A stretch of 64,000 nucleotides of DNA from Vibrio tubiashii (GTDB lineage: Bacteria > Pseudomonadota > Gammaproteobacteria > Enterobacterales > Vibrionaceae), in contig NZ_CP117030.1 of the NCBI RefSeq assembly GCF_028551255.1, positions 372,001 through 436,000 on the forward strand, in the 5' to 3' direction. The position numbers were made by a program, and so were the translations under genes. Positions within the stretch are counted from its first letter, which is position 1; each line of letters begins with the position of its first letter. The notes below the pieces were generated by a model that saw only the letters and a program-made list of their open reading frames with translations, ran no database searches and was not told the DNA's origin. Below, piece by piece: positions 10,301 to 21,609 of the stretch.

Positions 10301-13300
10301 CAATGTCATTGCGACAGATGGAGACAATGATACGTCTGTCGCTCCTCTAGATATCACGATTACTGACCGTGAAGCTCGCCCTATCGCACTTAAAGTGACG
10401 ACTTTCGAAGATGCGGGTCGCGATAACAGTATTAATTATGCACCTGGCGATGAACCCGCTTGGGAAAACGCTCAAGATAACCAAGCAGGTCTACCAAATG
10501 AGCCAGCTAAGGTCTCTTTGTCAGTTAATCTCTTCGATAGAGATAACGCCGAAGACATTGGTCAATTGACGATTAAAGCGGGTATTCATCGTGGCACTTT
10601 CTACTATGAAGAAAATGGTGTGCTCCACGAGCTTAAGGCAGACGCTAATGGCGACATTATTTTTGATGGAACCGTGCTGCAGCAAAGCTTTACGCAAAGT
10701 GGCAACAACACAATAGCGACAATCGATAACCTCTATTTTGTTCCAGATCGCAACTACTCAACTGGTAATGGCGGCGTTCGCATTAACTATCAATTGCAAA
10801 TCGACAATAACGGTACGGCCGATCATACCGTCGATTCAAACTTTAGGATTGAAGTAGAAAGTGTTGCAGATATTGCAACATGGAACGACAGCCGTAGCAC
10901 TTATCAATACCAAGTGGAAGAAGATGGTGATAATGTACGCATCCAACTTCGCGCTGAAACTCAAGATACCAGTAGACCAGAGACAATCACTTACGAGCTG
11001 AAAGTCACGGACGGCGAAGGACACTTTGAGTTGCTTGATCGTAATGGTGATCCGATAACGCCTGTTAACGGTGTCTATACCATTTCGGCCCAAGACGTCA
11101 ACCGTATTCAGGTTAATCCAGCAGATAATTACTCGGGTCAAATTCGATTTGAAGCGACTGCGGTAACGACTGAACGATCTAACCCGTATAATGATGGCAC
11201 CCTTGATAAGGGAAGTGCGCGCTCTGAGCCTAAAGAAATCATTATAGACGTCACTCCAGATGCCGATATGGGCAGCTTTAGTGTCAACCGTATCCAAATT
11301 AACGAAGATAATATCGCTGATCCAGATTACACCGGAACTGGACCAAACCACGAACCTTTCACGCTCAATGAAGTCATCACGATGAACCCTTCGGTTGATA
11401 CTGACGGTTCTGAGACTCTGCATGTGCGCATTTCAGGAATTACAGAAGGCGCAAGTTTGGTTTGGGTTGGTTCAGGTACAAGTCAAATTACGACTGTGAC
11501 GGTCAATGGTGTGACATACCAAGAAATTCCTTATGACCAGCTTGGCAATGTGGAAGTGGTTCCTGATCTGCACAGCAATGTAGATTTCAAGTTTGATGTA
11601 ACCGGTGTGGTTAAAGACACCGCCAACCTATCGGGTAATGTGGTTCATGTTGATGAAGCAATTATGGGCACCAAAACCGTTAATGTTGCGGTTAAAGGTG
11701 TCGCTGATACACCTGAGAACAACACGGGCAGCTCAGCCGACTGGAAAGAATTTACCGATGGTAGCACTTCAGGTGTAGAAACCACGATTGATGAGAATGG
11801 TTCTGCAGAGATTAAGTTCTCGGTGGAATCTGGAGAGTTAGCTCAGCGACCATCCGACACCTCTGAATCGCTAACTGTTTTGTTATCCAACATTCCGAAA
11901 GGTGTTGTGATAGAAGACGGTAATGGTAATGCGGTGAACTTAAACTTCACAGGTTATGATTCAAATGGTCAGCCAATCTATGAAGCGAATATCACCAACC
12001 TAGGGGCGGGTGCGAGTTCAGGTATTGTGATCCGACCGGTTTCGTCTTCTACAGAAAATATCCATATCAAAGAGACCATTATTGTCACGGAAAATGATGG
12101 TCACTCTAAGAGTTTTGAGCGTGAGATTCGCGTTAAAGTTCAACCGGTTATTGATACACCAGATAACTACACAAATACCTCGGTGGGTGATGAAGATAGC
12201 CCAATCGACATTAAGTGGCATCCTAGGTTAGGTCAAGACTATACCGATACTGATGAACACGTGACCTCGATTAAAATCAGCGGTATTCCTGATGGCTCAA
12301 CGGTGTATGTTGACGGTCAAGTCGTAACGGTAACCAATGGTAGCATTGAGGTTGTTCCAAGTGCGGGTCAATCTCCAGAGGCTTTTACTCAGGCTGCCCT
12401 GCAACAAGGCTTCATCCAGATCACTCCTCCGAAGGACTCAAGTACTAACTTTGATCTGCAAACGACGATTGAGATAGAAGAGGTCAATCACGAGCATGCG
12501 ATTGGTCAACCTACCGATGAAGTCGGTCGTGCGCAAGCAACACTCAATGGCACCATCACCGTTAAGGTCAATCCAGTCGTTGAGCCTGAAGATGCCAATA
12601 ATAAGTTAGTTGTGGAAAATGAATCCGGTGAGGTGGTTGGTGACGATATTGCTAAAGCCGTTGCCAATAAAGATGGAGTGATTCAATTTACTACGGATAC
12701 CAACAAAGACGGCTTAACCGATGAGTTTGTTATTCGTTATCAAGAAACCGATGATTCAGGCCCTGTTGATGAGCCTAATGAACAGGTTACCGAGATCGTC
12801 ATTCAGTTTGATCCTGCCCAGTCTGCTGTGTTTGATCAATTGGTTGTGGAAGGTGCTTTGTATGAAGGCAATGGTCGTTGGGTTGTGACCAATGAAGATA
12901 ACTTTAAGATCAAGGCCCCGAACGGTTTAGATTACACACCTGGCGATGCAGGCAACCCTAACGTCTTCAATGATATCAAGCTGAAAATTATTACTCAGGT
13001 TGTCGATATTGGTGATGATGGCAGCAAGCGAAGTGTTGCGGAAACGCGTGAGACAGACGTTACGCTTTCATTCCCTGAACACGTGAGCGGCAATGAATAT
13101 GAAGCGGGCACTATTGATATTGTCGATAACAGCGTCATTACTGGTAGCGAAGATACCGTAATAGATTTGGGTAATCAGCTTAAACCGGTAATTTCAGTCA
13201 CCTCGCATGATGGTCATGAAGACATCATTACGATTGTCATCGATAGTACAGTGACAGTAGGCGGCCAAAACTTCACTATAGGTGTTGGTGGGTCTAACGT

Positions 13301-16300
13301 TGACTTTACCAATGGAAAATATGTCTTTAAGGCAACGCTCACCGCGAGTGGAGACATTGAAGGGCTAGATGGGCTAACCATTACCCCACCTAAAGATTAT
13401 TCCGGTGACTTTAGGTTACCTCTTACCGTGATTACCACAGACAAGGTCTCTGGTGATGAGATTTCGAGACCAGAGTCGGTCATCATCAAAGTTGATCCTA
13501 TCGCGGATGTTAAAGATGGAGCAAATCCACAGCCAGAGATCACGTTAGAGGTGAAAGGCTCACTGGACGATTCAATGAACCCGATTGATCAAGATGGTCA
13601 AGGTGGGCCAGATAAAGTTGGCTACGAAGATAGTTACATTCAACTCGATCTTGGTTATGACATCGCAGATAAAGTGACAGGCGTTGAAGGGGGCAACGAA
13701 GTGCTCTCTTCCGTGACACTAACTTTAGCGGACACAACGATTGGTGAGTTTTATGATCAAGCAGGGAAGAGTTTAGGAACATCGGTCACCTTTACTCAAG
13801 CGCAGATCGGCGCAGGCGCACTAGACAATATTTTGTTTAGACCGAAAGCAAACTACCCAACGGGCAACGATGACAACAGAGTCACGATCAACGTAACAGG
13901 CACAGTCACCGACACCGCGACATTTAACGAGCTGGGTACATCCTCTAGCCATTCAGATAGTTTCACTACTAGTGTTAGCTTTAAGGTGACGCCTGTAGTG
14001 GACGAAGTGAAGGTGACAGGACCGGGAACTGATCCTAGCCAAACCATCGAGATTACGGGCAATGAAGACGAAGCCATTTCGCTCGGTAACTCCGGTGCTG
14101 TTTCCATCGAACTGACCGATACTGATGGTTCAGAATCGTTTGTGTCGATCAAGTTTACTGGTGTGCCAGATGGTTTCTTGCTTATTGCTGACCCATCTAG
14201 CGGCTATACAGTGAAAAACAACGGCAATGGCGAGTGGAGCGTTAAAGTCCCAGCTGGTACAACAGATACTCTCGATTTAAGTGCGATATCAGTGCAACCA
14301 CCTAAGCACTTTAGTGGTAGCGCTGAGTTTGGCGTGGCGGTCTTTACTCAGGAATCGTTACTTGGTGTACCTACCGCAGCGAAAAACCTGCCTAACTTCA
14401 AGCTTACGGTTAACCCTGTTGGTGATATTGTCGATACTGACCCTACAGATTCGGCAACGGGCTCTGAAGGTCAGAATATCGATATTGCCATTAACGCTTC
14501 CGTGATTGATAAAGCGATGTCTGCGACAGGAAGCGGTACATACACCGAGAACGCACCAGAAACGATTCGTGTGGAAGTGACCAATGTTCCTCAAGATGCG
14601 AAGATCTTCTACCCAGATGGGACGACTCTCGCGAGTTACGATCCAGTAACTAAGGTGTGGACGCTAGATATCCCGGCGCAGCAGCTCGATAAGATCGTGT
14701 TTAACTCAGGCGAGCACAACAGCGACACAGGCAATGCTTTAGGTATCGATGGGCCGATACATATTGCTGTGCAGTCAAACGACAATGGCGCATTAGGACC
14801 GAAGTCTGAGTTTGATGTCGATTTAGTTGTTGACCCAATCAATGATCAACCGACTTTTGTGAACGTTGTAAACCTAGAAACGTCGGAAGATATCGCGGGT
14901 GGTTTAGCAATCAACCAGTTATCTATTGCTGATGTTGATGCAACTTACGATGACCCAAATGCGACTTACACGCTCACTTTGCAAGTCGATAAAGGTGCGC
15001 TTGAGTTTGTTAATGATGCGAATGTTAACTTTACTCTTGCTCCTGATGGCAGTCTTGTCGCGACAGGTAAATTAGCGGATATCAATGCTGCGATTGCTGC
15101 GGGTAAAGTCATCTTTAAACCAGATGCTGACAGTAACGATATCAACTCGGGTGGCCCTGTCACGGTGACAGCGACAGTGGATGATGGTGGTAACAACGGT
15201 GCAATCGACCCAGGTGATAGCAGCACATCATCGACCAATCAAACCACCTTCTTGATCAAGGTAACAGAAGTCAACGATGCGCCAGAACCGAGAGATTTCA
15301 ACTTAGCTGATCTGCCGGAAGAGGGCAGCATCACCATCAACGTGCAAGATCTTATTGATGGAACCTTCGACAAAGAAGGTGACACCATTAGCGTTGAAAG
15401 CCTTACTCTAGTCGAGGGTCAAGGTACTTTGACGCAACAGGGGGGGAACTGGGTATTTGAAGCGGCGAAAGACTACAATGGTCCAGTGAAAATCAGTTAT
15501 GTTGTCAAAGATGATGGCACGACCAATGGTCAGCCGGATCACCTGACAGGAAGCGCAGAGATAAACTTTGATGTGACTCCTGTTAACGATAAACCGGTGT
15601 TGGATATTGATGATATAACTACACTGATAGACGAAGCGGCGAGCCAACAAATCCGTGGGATCAATGTTTCGGATGTTGACTATGTTGGGGCGTCTGCCAA
15701 TGACTTGATGACAGTGACACTCAATGTGGATTACGGAAAACTGTCGATCGTATTGCCTGCGGGCTCAGGTGTGACGGCTACTGGAGAAGGAAGCAGCACG
15801 CTAACGCTATCAGGAACTCTTGCGGACCTTAATGCGCTACTTGATACGCCGACAAGCACGACAGGGGTGTTTATTGACGCAAGTTTAGCGCCTTCAAACA
15901 CCATTGCGCTTGATGTCACCGCTAAAGATAGTTGGAACCCGTCTGGTCTCCGATTAGAAGCGGAACCTAAGCACTATGACATTACGGTTAACCCAGTGGC
16001 GAATGCGCCAACACTGGCATTTGACAGCAAATATGCTTTCAACAAGAACATTACCGCGACTCAAAGTGCCAGCACCAGCGGTATTGCGGTCCTGGGTATT
16101 ATGGCGGCATTAACCGACACCACAGAAGCACTCACCTTAGAAGTGAAAGATGTACCACCAGGTGCGACGTTAGAAAGCACCAACGGTACAGTTTCTTTCG
16201 AAAATGGAGTGTGGCATGTGTCGCAGGATGCGATTGACACATTGACGGTCAAAGGGGCTACGGTAGGCGATCATACTTTGCATATTACCGCGGTGTCTGA

Positions 16301-16946
16301 AGAACTTGATGGCAATGGCCAACCTCTAGATAGAGCAGAATCGAACAACCATATTGCGATCGACCTTAATGTAGTAGATAACGTTAATGCGTTAGAGATT
16401 AACAAGTCATCGCAAACAGAAGCCGTACACCTTGATGGCAGTGGTTCTAATAGTACGCTAACAGGTGGTAGTGGTGATGACCTACTGGTTGGTGGTGTCG
16501 GCAATGACACCCTCATCGGTGGTGCAGGAGACGACACACTAATGGGTGGTGAAGGCAACGATACCTTAGAAGGTGGTTTGGGTTCCGATATTCTTGTGGG
16601 TGGCACTGGAATGGATGTTTTCGTCTGGCGTGAAATCGACGATGGTTCACTTGATACCATCAAAGACTTCAGTGTCAGTGAGGGTGATAAGATCGATTTA
16701 CGTGAGGTGCTTCCTGAACTGAAATCAGGTTCTTTGGATATGGATACGTTGCTTGAGCATCTTGATGTCAAAGTCGATGGTAACAATGTTGAACTGCATG
16801 TTCACCCAGGTGGAGACGGAACCCAAGACCAAGGTATCTTGGTTGAGAATCTTGTGCCTCAGCTTGATAGTGGCTTTAGTGGCATGTCTCATGAAGATAT
16901 GGTCTCTTCACTACTGCAACACGTTATGGTTCATGACAACAACTAG
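4314..16946 (+). CDS. Giant LapA-type RTX adhesin with retention module
   Basis: A 4210-residue surface adhesin secreted by a type I system. Residues 1-130 match the LapA retention module and end in a LapG-type di-alanine cleavage motif (TAAG, residues 122-125) before an Ala/Gly stretch. Residues ~340-1590 hold five 270-residue T1SS-143-like beta repeats starting with [21 protein letters not shown] text. Next come many cadherin-like or Ig-like modules with VNDAP and DGD motifs. Six RTX nonapeptides (GGxGxDxLx) lie around 4050-4100, followed by a T1SS_VCA0849-type C-terminal secretion region. Start: AGGAG five bases before the ATG. No transporter, LapD or LapG gene is adjacent. By analogy with known family members, LapD bound to c-di-GMP would protect it from LapG cleavage. 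Confidence 0.93.
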   Translation: MDVEVLRQAAIVKEVSGDVVAVKPDGSAKKVVVGDTIPSGEIVITANHSTILMESSQAAINLDANTLATEDDLGGWGVAPVAGEVNFDLAQLGEGAISEDELAAIQDAILAGADPTELLEATAAGAGAAGSANGGFVTIEYNGTEVLASTFFETSGFSTDSTEQVDDEIRPIIFADGGQSISESLTEGSLSGGTYPQSVTSSVTIFAADLSLDPTSFVPEPLSLASLLSELNSDITSNGESVTFTYDATTNTITGVDGDGNPVLTIDIEASSVGRDVGLELTTTILQPIDHTPSVGGGQVAFTGDQITVSFEITGTDTGGNSIQAPIDAQVSIGDGADPSVANITEANVFEAGLDDGSKEGDISTTASGTITFAAGSDDVTQVQIDVDAFNASQQSSPIISQGQTVVLEAVAGQPGVYVGFITLDGNRVDVLRVTLNDVVKSGTDTSPTFNAGYSIELLEEIDHPLQGQDSLSISLPVFATDADNDQSARSNLVVNVGDDIQVVTDGSLSVVEPVIGDPAQSNEIDVITKAGADNGEVTSFRFDNTNYTLEEGKTEYTVTDGKVVITPDGKLSFIPNSDVDHSTSEEVKHTIVVTVTDKDGDTLTSNVELTITDGADPVITNITQANVYEAGLTDGSQVGDKTTTTTGDISFTTGSDTVVAMKVDVAEFNRTSTLESAGQKVVLEEITGPNGEFTGQYAGYITQNGVKVEVLKVTLDQSNLGKYTVTLSQEVDHGAQGMDSLAVNVPVYAVDKDNDNSANVNLKVNIGDDIQVVTDGSLSVTEPTIGQSAQSNEIDVITEAGADQGKVSTVTFDGQSINFNENQSEYPVTDGKLVVSADGKVSFIPNSNVDHSTSDEVKHTIVVTVKDNDGDELTSTVDLTIKDGADPVITNITQANVYEAGLTDGSKVGDTVTTATGDISFTTGSDTVVAMKVDVAEFNRTSTLESAGQKVVLEEITGPNGEFTGEYTGYITQNGVKVEVMKVTLDQSNLGKYTVTLSQEVDHGAQGMDSLAVNVPVYAVDKDNDNSANVNLKVNIGDDIQVVADGTISVVEPTIGQSAQSNEIDVITEAGADQGKVSTVTFDGQSINFNENQSEYLVTDGKLVVSADGKISFIPNSNVDHSTSEEVKHTIVVTVTDRDGDTLTSNVELTIKDGADPVINTIDQANVYEAGLTDGSQVGDKTTTATGDITFTTGSDTVVAMKVDVAEFNRTSTLESAGQKVVLEEITGPNGEFTGQYAGYITQNGVKVEVLKVTLDQSNLGKYTVTLSQEVDHGAQGMDSLAVNVPVYAVDKDNDNSANVNLKVNIGDDIQVVADGTISVVEPTIGQSAQSNEIDVITEAGADQGKVSTVTFDGQSINFNENQSEYLVTDGKLVVSADGKISFIPNSNVDHSTSEEVKHTIVVTVTDRDGDTLTSNVELTIKDGADPVINTIDQANVYEAGLTDGSQVGDKTTTATGDITFTTGSDTVVAMKVDVAEFNRTSTLESAGQKVVLEEITGPNGEFTGQYAGYITQNGVKVEVLNVTLDQRNLGKYTVTLSQEVDHGAQGMDSLAVNVPVYAVDKDNDNSTNVNLKVNIGDDTATIDGFKIGSTFSVNEDDTSSGSSPGSATATGSFITTEGADTVVKYELVNINTTENGLKSGGFDVDITKQTGTSDPAIYQGKANGELVFTLELNSDGSYTYTQIKALDHAPGSDSLTVPFDVVAIDRDGDVSPSVPLSIEVKDDKPILTGTTGEKVVDEDDLTGIGSDQSQDTQISGNFVVNEGADGVVEYELVDADDTLNGLESGGESLEWAAVSNSGTVFTYTAQTTSGVPVFTIKFDTADNSYTFNLLKPLDHPDGDGQNSLDINFKVKATDFDGDESGVITLPIQVTDDIPQLTGQSITRIEGQNFGGSKVDMFADETDKGADNAALTKIEGTTDANGAEIVFGGPRGTYLDSVDLRDGRQNVRVYEQTDDGNGGTDTRQLGILRINSNGEIEFRATNYLEHNGDEINFKVNVIATDGDNDTSVAPLDITITDREARPIALKVTTFEDAGRDNSINYAPGDEPAWENAQDNQAGLPNEPAKVSLSVNLFDRDNAEDIGQLTIKAGIHRGTFYYEENGVLHELKADANGDIIFDGTVLQQSFTQSGNNTIATIDNLYFVPDRNYSTGNGGVRINYQLQIDNNGTADHTVDSNFRIEVESVADIATWNDSRSTYQYQVEEDGDNVRIQLRAETQDTSRPETITYELKVTDGEGHFELLDRNGDPITPVNGVYTISAQDVNRIQVNPADNYSGQIRFEATAVTTERSNPYNDGTLDKGSARSEPKEIIIDVTPDADMGSFSVNRIQINEDNIADPDYTGTGPNHEPFTLNEVITMNPSVDTDGSETLHVRISGITEGASLVWVGSGTSQITTVTVNGVTYQEIPYDQLGNVEVVPDLHSNVDFKFDVTGVVKDTANLSGNVVHVDEAIMGTKTVNVAVKGVADTPENNTGSSADWKEFTDGSTSGVETTIDENGSAEIKFSVESGELAQRPSDTSESLTVLLSNIPKGVVIEDGNGNAVNLNFTGYDSNGQPIYEANITNLGAGASSGIVIRPVSSSTENIHIKETIIVTENDGHSKSFEREIRVKVQPVIDTPDNYTNTSVGDEDSPIDIKWHPRLGQDYTDTDEHVTSIKISGIPDGSTVYVDGQVVTVTNGSIEVVPSAGQSPEAFTQAALQQGFIQITPPKDSSTNFDLQTTIEIEEVNHEHAIGQPTDEVGRAQATLNGTITVKVNPVVEPEDANNKLVVENESGEVVGDDIAKAVANKDGVIQFTTDTNKDGLTDEFVIRYQETDDSGPVDEPNEQVTEIVIQFDPAQSAVFDQLVVEGALYEGNGRWVVTNEDNFKIKAPNGLDYTPGDAGNPNVFNDIKLKIITQVVDIGDDGSKRSVAETRETDVTLSFPEHVSGNEYEAGTIDIVDNSVITGSEDTVIDLGNQLKPVISVTSHDGHEDIITIVIDSTVTVGGQNFTIGVGGSNVDFTNGKYVFKATLTASGDIEGLDGLTITPPKDYSGDFRLPLTVITTDKVSGDEISRPESVIIKVDPIADVKDGANPQPEITLEVKGSLDDSMNPIDQDGQGGPDKVGYEDSYIQLDLGYDIADKVTGVEGGNEVLSSVTLTLADTTIGEFYDQAGKSLGTSVTFTQAQIGAGALDNILFRPKANYPTGNDDNRVTINVTGTVTDTATFNELGTSSSHSDSFTTSVSFKVTPVVDEVKVTGPGTDPSQTIEITGNEDEAISLGNSGAVSIELTDTDGSESFVSIKFTGVPDGFLLIADPSSGYTVKNNGNGEWSVKVPAGTTDTLDLSAISVQPPKHFSGSAEFGVAVFTQESLLGVPTAAKNLPNFKLTVNPVGDIVDTDPTDSATGSEGQNIDIAINASVIDKAMSATGSGTYTENAPETIRVEVTNVPQDAKIFYPDGTTLASYDPVTKVWTLDIPAQQLDKIVFNSGEHNSDTGNALGIDGPIHIAVQSNDNGALGPKSEFDVDLVVDPINDQPTFVNVVNLETSEDIAGGLAINQLSIADVDATYDDPNATYTLTLQVDKGALEFVNDANVNFTLAPDGSLVATGKLADINAAIAAGKVIFKPDADSNDINSGGPVTVTATVDDGGNNGAIDPGDSSTSSTNQTTFLIKVTEVNDAPEPRDFNLADLPEEGSITINVQDLIDGTFDKEGDTISVESLTLVEGQGTLTQQGGNWVFEAAKDYNGPVKISYVVKDDGTTNGQPDHLTGSAEINFDVTPVNDKPVLDIDDITTLIDEAASQQIRGINVSDVDYVGASANDLMTVTLNVDYGKLSIVLPAGSGVTATGEGSSTLTLSGTLADLNALLDTPTSTTGVFIDASLAPSNTIALDVTAKDSWNPSGLRLEAEPKHYDITVNPVANAPTLAFDSKYAFNKNITATQSASTSGIAVLGIMAALTDTTEALTLEVKDVPPGATLESTNGTVSFENGVWHVSQDAIDTLTVKGATVGDHTLHITAVSEELDGNGQPLDRAESNNHIAIDLNVVDNVNALEINKSSQTEAVHLDGSGSNSTLTGGSGDDLLVGGVGNDTLIGGAGDDTLMGGEGNDTLEGGLGSDILVGGTGMDVFVWREIDDGSLDTIKDFSVSEGDKIDLREVLPELKSGSLDMDTLLEHLDVKVDGNNVELHVHPGGDGTQDQGILVENLVPQLDSGFSGMSHEDMVSSLLQHVMVHDNN
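5320..9050 (+). repeat. Tandem 810-bp coding repeats in the adhesin
   Basis: The marker GAAGCGGG(C/T)T recurs at 6201, 7011, 7821 and 8631, exactly 810 bp apart, with a more diverged first copy 837 bp earlier at 5364. Each unit encodes about 270 residues. Copies 3 and 4 are essentially identical: 7335-8068 equals 8145-8878 base for base by eye. The period is a multiple of three, so copy number can change without breaking the frame. Confidence 0.9.
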
Positions 16947-16970
16947 ATCCGTTTAGTTAGCTATGAATAC

Positions 16971-17000
16971 AACAACGCCCCTGATTAGGGGCGTTGTTTT
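16971..17000. terminator. Intrinsic terminator after the adhesin
   Basis: An 11-bp perfect stem AACAACGCCCC / GGGGCGTTGTT with a 6-nt loop, then TT and an AT-rich stretch. It lies between two convergent genes and may serve both strands. Confidence 0.85.
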
Positions 17001-17027
17001 AATTTATAGTTGCTTTATCTTACGTAG

Positions 17028-17636
17028 CTACTTCACTTTGTAGGTCGCGACAAAGCTTGTGACAGCGTGTTTGATGGCTAGCTGAACTTCCTCGCAGCTT
17101 GGAGGAGGCAAATGAGCTACTAATTGTGGCCAGAAAATCACCGCTTTAATACTGCCAAGGTATTGTTCTATAACAATGGAAACATCAGAAATGTCTAAAG
17201 CACCTGCCTTTATCCCTTGCTGCGCCCACTTTTGCAAACCGTAAGAATCTCCGAGAGACTTGTATTTAGACACTAATACCTTCGAGGTTTCATGGCAGCG
17301 AATACACTCAGCCATCACCAACCGCGCAGTAATTTGGTAGTCCTCATTGTTGATGTAACACATCTGCTTCAACGTCAATTCGGTTAATTGCTCTTCAATT
17401 GATACAGAAGGTTCAAATTCCACCTCACATTGGTCATCAAAGCGGCACATAAGTGTATCGACAATAACCTCAAATAAAGCCTCTTTGTTTGGGTAGTATT
17501 TGTAAAGCGTGCGCTTAGATACACCTGCATGCTTGGAGATACCCTCCATACTTGCTTGCTCAAAGCCCTTTTGAGAAAAAACCTCGATGGCCGATCTAAT
17601 AATATCTTCTTGTTTTATATCGCTTCTTTTTACCAT
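17028..17636 (-). CDS. TetR/AcrR-family transcriptional regulator
   Basis: A 202-residue protein. Residues 10-55 form a classic TetR helix-turn-helix (IIRSAIEVFSQKGFEQASM, then SKRTLYKYYPNKEALF). The C-terminal half has the look of an AefR-like ligand domain. Two similar palindromes lie directly upstream (17658-17679 and 17697-17718), which suggests autoregulation. The divergent MFS transporter at 17996 is a likely second target. The inducer is unknown. Confidence 0.9.
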   Translation of the reverse strand: MVKRSDIKQEDIIRSAIEVFSQKGFEQASMEGISKHAGVSKRTLYKYYPNKEALFEVIVDTLMCRFDDQCEVEFEPSVSIEEQLTELTLKQMCYINNEDYQITARLVMAECIRCHETSKVLVSKYKSLGDSYGLQKWAQQGIKAGALDISDVSIVIEQYLGSIKAVIFWPQLVAHLPPPSCEEVQLAIKHAVTSFVATYKVK

Positions 17637-17657
17637 GAGAAGTATCCAATAAGCTTA

Positions 17658-17679
17658 AAGTAAACGGGTTAGTTTACCT
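17658..17679. promoter_or_regulatory. Candidate TetR operator 1
   Basis: Arms AAGTAAAC and GTTTACCT flank a 6-bp spacer (gggtta), with one mismatch. The site starts 22 bp from the start codon of the TetR gene. Confidence 0.6.
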
Positions 17680-17696
17680 TTGATTGGTAATATCTA

Positions 17697-17718
17697 AAGT
17701 ATACACTATCGTTTACTT
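17697..17718. promoter_or_regulatory. Candidate TetR operator 2
   Basis: Arms AAGTATAC and GTTTACTT flank a 6-bp spacer (actatc), with one mismatch. The arms and spacer length match operator 1; the two centres are 39 bp apart. Confidence 0.6.
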
Positions 17719-17995
17719 CCTAATAGTATTTATTCTTAGTGAGATGGCTGTTTAATGTCAAAAACGAGATTAAGACAAGATATTGAAGGTCAGAGCAATA
17801 AGTTCAGCTGGTAAATGCCAAACTTAGCTGTCAAAACTAGAATCATTAACTATCTCTTTTTAAATACTTTTTCCTAATTCACCTGCAGCTTACAGGCTTT
17901 TTTAACATCTGCTCGATAAAGTCTTTTGTTTTGATTGATTCTTTGTATACTGGCTAAATAACAATTATGCAACAAGTTGGACGAAGGAGAGTGGT
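17719..17995. other. Rest of the tetR-MFS intergenic region
   Basis: AT-rich spacer between the operators and the MFS gene. The ribosome site GAAGGAGAG precedes the MFS ATG at 17996. I see no other gene or clear promoter. Confidence 0.4.
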
Positions 17996-19243
17996 ATGGA
18001 AAGAGAACAAAGCTTGTTTCAATGGGAAAGAGTAAAGCGATTTAATCTTCCTGTTTGGACTGTCCTTATCGGTGTTTTTGTTTCTAGAACTAGCTACTTT
18101 ATGGCGTGGCCATTTCTTATCGTGTTTCTCTATCAGGATTACGGTGCATCGGCATTTGAAGTTGGCGCCATGCTTGCTGCGTCAGCGTTTATCGGTTCTA
18201 CGACCGGTCTATACTCGGGTTATCTCTCAGATAAGTTTGGCCGTAAATGGCTGATGGTCGCAGGGTGCGCCATTGCTTTCTTTGCATACAGTGGCATCGC
18301 CTTGGCAACCGAGATGTGGCATTTTCACATATTGATATTGCTAACCGGACTAATGCACCCATTAATTGATGGTCCAGCTAAAGCGGTCATCGGAGACTCT
18401 TTGCCAGATCTTAAAGATAGAGAATTGGCTTTAAATACCCGCTATTTCCTACTTAATATCGGCGGCGCAGCAGGTCCTCTTATCGGTGTGACTCTTGCCC
18501 TCGCTAACCCGCAAATTCTGTTCTTAGTGACGGGTTTTGCTCATGTGTTTTATGCTTTTTGGATCATGTTTGGTATTGAGAGAAAGAGCCACAAAGCGGA
18601 TAAAGACAAGGAGTCTTCTGTTCTGCCGAACTTTAGGCAAACCCTTAAAGTCATTAGCCAAGACAAAATATTTGTTTTGCTCTTGTTTGCTAACTTGCTG
18701 TTGATGTTTGTATACGCCCAACTGGAATCGTCGGTTCCCCAAGTGATTGTGCGCAGTGGAATTGAAGATGCCGCAAAACTTATCGCGATGCTGATGGTGG
18801 TGAATACCGCAACGATAGTTGTTTTCCAGTTCCCATTGTTAAAGCTAATGGAAAAGCTGCCTCTGTTTAGTCGCACTAGAATTGGGATGATATTGATTGC
18901 GTTGGGTCAGGTTGGCTTCATCGTGTCACCAAACGATTCTGCACTTGGCTGGGCTATCGCCTGCTTTATTATCAGTGTCGGTGAAGTGATCACTTTCCCA
19001 ACCATTAATGTGCAGATTGATCGACTTGCACCTGCTCATTTACGCGGCTCATATTTTGGTGCCACCGCTTTATACACGCTAGGCTTTGCGATAGGACCGC
19101 TGCTTGGTGGAGTCATGATTGAATGGTTAGGTTCCACTTGGCTATTCGCGCTCTGTTTTGTCGCTTGTTTAGGGATGATTTGGCTTTACCACGTTGCCTC
19201 CCATATGGAAGACAACGTAGAACGCGAAGTAGCATTGCAGTAG
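17996..19243 (+). CDS. MFS transporter (MdtH-like multidrug efflux type)
   Basis: A 415-residue membrane protein with about 12 hydrophobic segments and a central cytoplasmic loop (GIERKSHKADKDKESS, about residue 197). The MFS motif A appears after TM2 as GYLSDKFGRKWLM. The overall pattern resembles the MdtH/YceL drug-efflux branch; the substrate is not readable from sequence. A strong ribosome site (AAGGAGAG) precedes the ATG. The divergent TetR gene and its paired operators suggest local repression, as in many efflux pairs. Confidence 0.85.
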   Translation: MEREQSLFQWERVKRFNLPVWTVLIGVFVSRTSYFMAWPFLIVFLYQDYGASAFEVGAMLAASAFIGSTTGLYSGYLSDKFGRKWLMVAGCAIAFFAYSGIALATEMWHFHILILLTGLMHPLIDGPAKAVIGDSLPDLKDRELALNTRYFLLNIGGAAGPLIGVTLALANPQILFLVTGFAHVFYAFWIMFGIERKSHKADKDKESSVLPNFRQTLKVISQDKIFVLLLFANLLLMFVYAQLESSVPQVIVRSGIEDAAKLIAMLMVVNTATIVVFQFPLLKLMEKLPLFSRTRIGMILIALGQVGFIVSPNDSALGWAIACFIISVGEVITFPTINVQIDRLAPAHLRGSYFGATALYTLGFAIGPLLGGVMIEWLGSTWLFALCFVACLGMIWLYHVASHMEDNVEREVALQ

Positions 19244-19270
19244 CCCAAGTCTTGGCTACTTAGCGAATGT

Positions 19271-20365
19271 TTAGCGCGTGATTACCTCTTCTTCACCTGC
19301 TCGCTGAGGATCAAGTTGTATCGTTTGGGTCGGGAAGGCGATATCCGCATCATGCTGCTGAATGATCTGGTAGATTTTTAGCAGCACATCTTGCTTCACT
19401 TCGTGGTAGCGAATCCAGTTAACGGTCTTTGTAAAAGTGTAAACCATTAAGGTCAAAGAGGATGGAGCAAAGCCATTGAAGTTAACAATCAGGGTTTGCC
19501 GAGTATCAATATCAGGATGATTCTCTAGCATGCTCTTGATATCAGATACGATGATTTCGACTTTTGCCCCATCTTTATAACGAATACCGATGTTCTCGTT
19601 AATACGTCGGTTAAGCATTCGAGACGGGTTTTCCACCACTATGTTGCTGAATACGGAATTAGGTACGTAGATAGGTCTCTTGTCGAAGGTGCGAATGATC
19701 GTCATACGCCAACCAATACGTTCGACTGTCCCCTCAATTTGTCTGTCTGGTGAGCGAATCCAATCACCCACTTTAAAAGGTCGGTCGAAGTAGATCATCA
19801 TGCCACCGAAGAAGTTAGACAGCAGATCTTTGGCAGCGAGACCGACAATCAAACCACCGACACCACCAAACGTCAGTAGGCCAGACAGGCTTAAACCAAA
19901 TGCCTGCATCACCGTCAGAGCTCCAATGACGATAAAGAACAACCGAGCCACCTTGGCAACCGCCTGAACGGTTGTCTCGTCTCTGTTGTTCTGTTTTAGG
20001 ACGTACTCTTCAATGTTGTTGATAAGACGCATGGTGATCCAAACGAAAATACCGATCACCAAAATGAGCTTAAGCGTACTCAGCCAGTTGAGCTTTGAGC
20101 CCATGTAATCTTGGAGAAGAAAGCCTGCGGAGATGGTCGCTGGCCAACACCATATTAGGGCGCTGACCGGTGTTTTTAAGGCTTCGAGGGTTAAATCGTC
20201 CCAATGGAAACTGGTTTTAGCGACTAGCACTTCTAGTCGGCTGTAGACGATCCGCCATACGATCCACACCAGAAAGCTTGCTAACGTGATAAGCAGAACA
20301 TTGGTATCCCAAGTTTGCAGCATGTTGGCCAGTGGTTGTGGCAATTGCGTGAGTAACTCGTTCAT
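19271..20365 (-). CDS. MscS-family mechanosensitive ion channel
   Basis: A 364-residue inner-membrane channel that would release solutes on osmotic downshock. Four N-terminal hydrophobic segments are followed by the pore-lining helix and MscS beta domain: the Gly/Ala-rich LTFGGVGGLIVGLAAKDLL, then the conserved NFFGGMMIYFDRPFKVGDWI. The C-terminal alpha/beta domain runs to about 350. Length and layout fit the YnaI/YbdG-like medium-size group rather than the 286-residue MscS. It converges with the MFS gene; only 27 bp separate the stop codons. Confidence 0.9.
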   Translation of the reverse strand: MNELLTQLPQPLANMLQTWDTNVLLITLASFLVWIVWRIVYSRLEVLVAKTSFHWDDLTLEALKTPVSALIWCWPATISAGFLLQDYMGSKLNWLSTLKLILVIGIFVWITMRLINNIEEYVLKQNNRDETTVQAVAKVARLFFIVIGALTVMQAFGLSLSGLLTFGGVGGLIVGLAAKDLLSNFFGGMMIYFDRPFKVGDWIRSPDRQIEGTVERIGWRMTIIRTFDKRPIYVPNSVFSNIVVENPSRMLNRRINENIGIRYKDGAKVEIIVSDIKSMLENHPDIDTRQTLIVNFNGFAPSSLTLMVYTFTKTVNWIRYHEVKQDVLLKIYQIIQQHDADIAFPTQTIQLDPQRAGEEEVITR

Positions 20366-20484
20366 TTTTCGATTCTAATTTGGTCTGTATGGCACAAGTA
20401 TATGTGTTATATCGCAGTCAAACTAGTGATTATCAGTCAACGAATGTGAAACGGAACATGTGCTCTAGGACGCTATTGGAATGG

Positions 20485-20925
20485 TTACTTATTGCCGAAA
20501 TGATCAGAGAGCGCCGCACGACGATTTTTCGCAGAGCCACCTCCTTCCATATCAATCGTATTTTCGTAACCTTCTTTGATAAAACGCTGAGTAGGGCTGT
20601 TAGGTTCTAGGCGCCTCAGCTGAGGAGATTTGAATGTCCCCGCCAGTTGATAGATGGAATCGCCCCCTCCAGTTTGGACGGTAATGCGCTTCCCATCGAA
20701 ATCAAATTGGGTCGCTATTAATCGGTCGTTACGATAGACGCCGCGTGAATTCAAGGTAAGCACTTCAGTCTGATAAGGTGGCGCACCGATTTCTATCCAT
20801 CGACCGTAAACATGTTTTGGGTGGATATAATCTTGATAGCTAAAATAAAGTAGTGCACTGAACGCGATAGCCAGAGTGACGAAGATGAACACGAAAGCGG
20901 TTCTGATAGCGGAACTTTTAGTCAT
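20485..20925 (-). CDS. DUF2850-like single-pass membrane protein
   Basis: A 146-residue protein with one N-terminal hydrophobic segment (residues 9-29) and a periplasmic or cytoplasmic domain containing YGRWIEIGAPPYQTEVLTL. That text fits the small Vibrio family I know as DUF2850. The function is unknown. It lies upstream of and in the same direction as the MscS gene, with a 119-bp gap. Confidence 0.7.
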   Translation of the reverse strand: MTKSSAIRTAFVFIFVTLAIAFSALLYFSYQDYIHPKHVYGRWIEIGAPPYQTEVLTLNSRGVYRNDRLIATQFDFDGKRITVQTGGGDSIYQLAGTFKSPQLRRLEPNSPTQRFIKEGYENTIDMEGGGSAKNRRAALSDHFGNK

Positions 20926-21230
20926 TTCAACCTGCTGTCTTCGTCATAGGGGTGAATTTACTGCGGACACATAGATTGTCGGAGATTAAAACTTAGCGCA
21001 ATAACCGCACAGAGAACTTTGAACTCCAGCCCAAAAATACGGAACATGTCATTGTGCCCTTCATTTTATTTTAGCCGACTTCAAGTCATTTAACGAACCT
21101 TGGATATGACCGAGATTTTGGGTTTAGTGGTCGGTTTTATCATTGGGTGAGTAAATATTGTTGCCTGAATTAAAAAAATTCGATAAAACAAACGTTTTGA
21201 TGGAAAGTAGTTAAGCTCAAGGAGAGATAA
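20926..21230. other. Intergenic region between the DUF2850 gene and ppnP
   Basis: About 300 bp between divergent genes. The only element I can point to is a weak PurR-box-like sequence at 21186-21201. Confidence 0.4.
21186..21201 (+). promoter_or_regulatory. PurR-box-like sequence (weak)
   Basis: AAACAAACGTTTTGAT keeps the CAAACGTTT core of the PurR consensus but misses several flanking positions. It is 30 bp before the start of ppnP, a nucleoside phosphorylase gene. Suggestive only. Confidence 0.25.
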
Positions 21231-21518
21231 ATGATCAAGGTAAACAGTTACTTTGAAGGTAATGTTCAGTCACTCGGTTTTACCCAGCAAGATGGCGACT
21301 CCAGTGTCGGCGTTATGGCTGCTGGTGAGTACACATTTGGTACAGCAGCGCCGGAAAAAATGACCGTAGTGAAAGGTGCATTGACCGTCAAACTAGCCGG
21401 TGCTCAAGAGTGGGTGACTTATGGCGCGGGCGAATCTTTTAACGTGGCTGGCGATTCATCTTTTGATCTGCAAGTGAAAGAATCCACTGCGTACTTATGT
21501 GAGTACTTGAGTGAGTAA
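21231..21518 (+). CDS. ppnP: Pyrimidine/purine nucleoside phosphorylase
   Basis: A 95-residue single-domain cupin (PpnP/YaiE family) that splits nucleosides with phosphate into base and ribose-1-phosphate. It has the family's typical length and pattern: N-terminal [30 protein letters not shown] in the middle and YLCEY near the end. A good ribosome site (AAGGAGAG) precedes the ATG, and a terminator follows. It stands alone. Confidence 0.9.
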   Translation: MIKVNSYFEGNVQSLGFTQQDGDSSVGVMAAGEYTFGTAAPEKMTVVKGALTVKLAGAQEWVTYGAGESFNVAGDSSFDLQVKESTAYLCEYLSE

Positions 21519-21541
21519 CCACTACCACATTAACATCTGAC

Positions 21542-21569
21542 AAAACCACGCAGCGGCGTGGTTTTTTTA
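21542..21569 (+). terminator. Intrinsic terminator after ppnP
   Basis: Stem AAACCACGC / GCGTGGTTT with an AGCG loop, followed by a T-run. Confidence 0.85.
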
Positions 21570-21609
21570 TGCCTGAAAATTCTTCTCGTCAAAACCACTT
21601 GGTAACCCA

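Noticed and set aside
5771..16786. Many minus-strand open frames of 60-195 codons opposite the adhesin
   Set aside because: They mirror the biased codon use of the repetitive adhesin; the same frames recur at each 810-bp repeat, which marks them as shadows.
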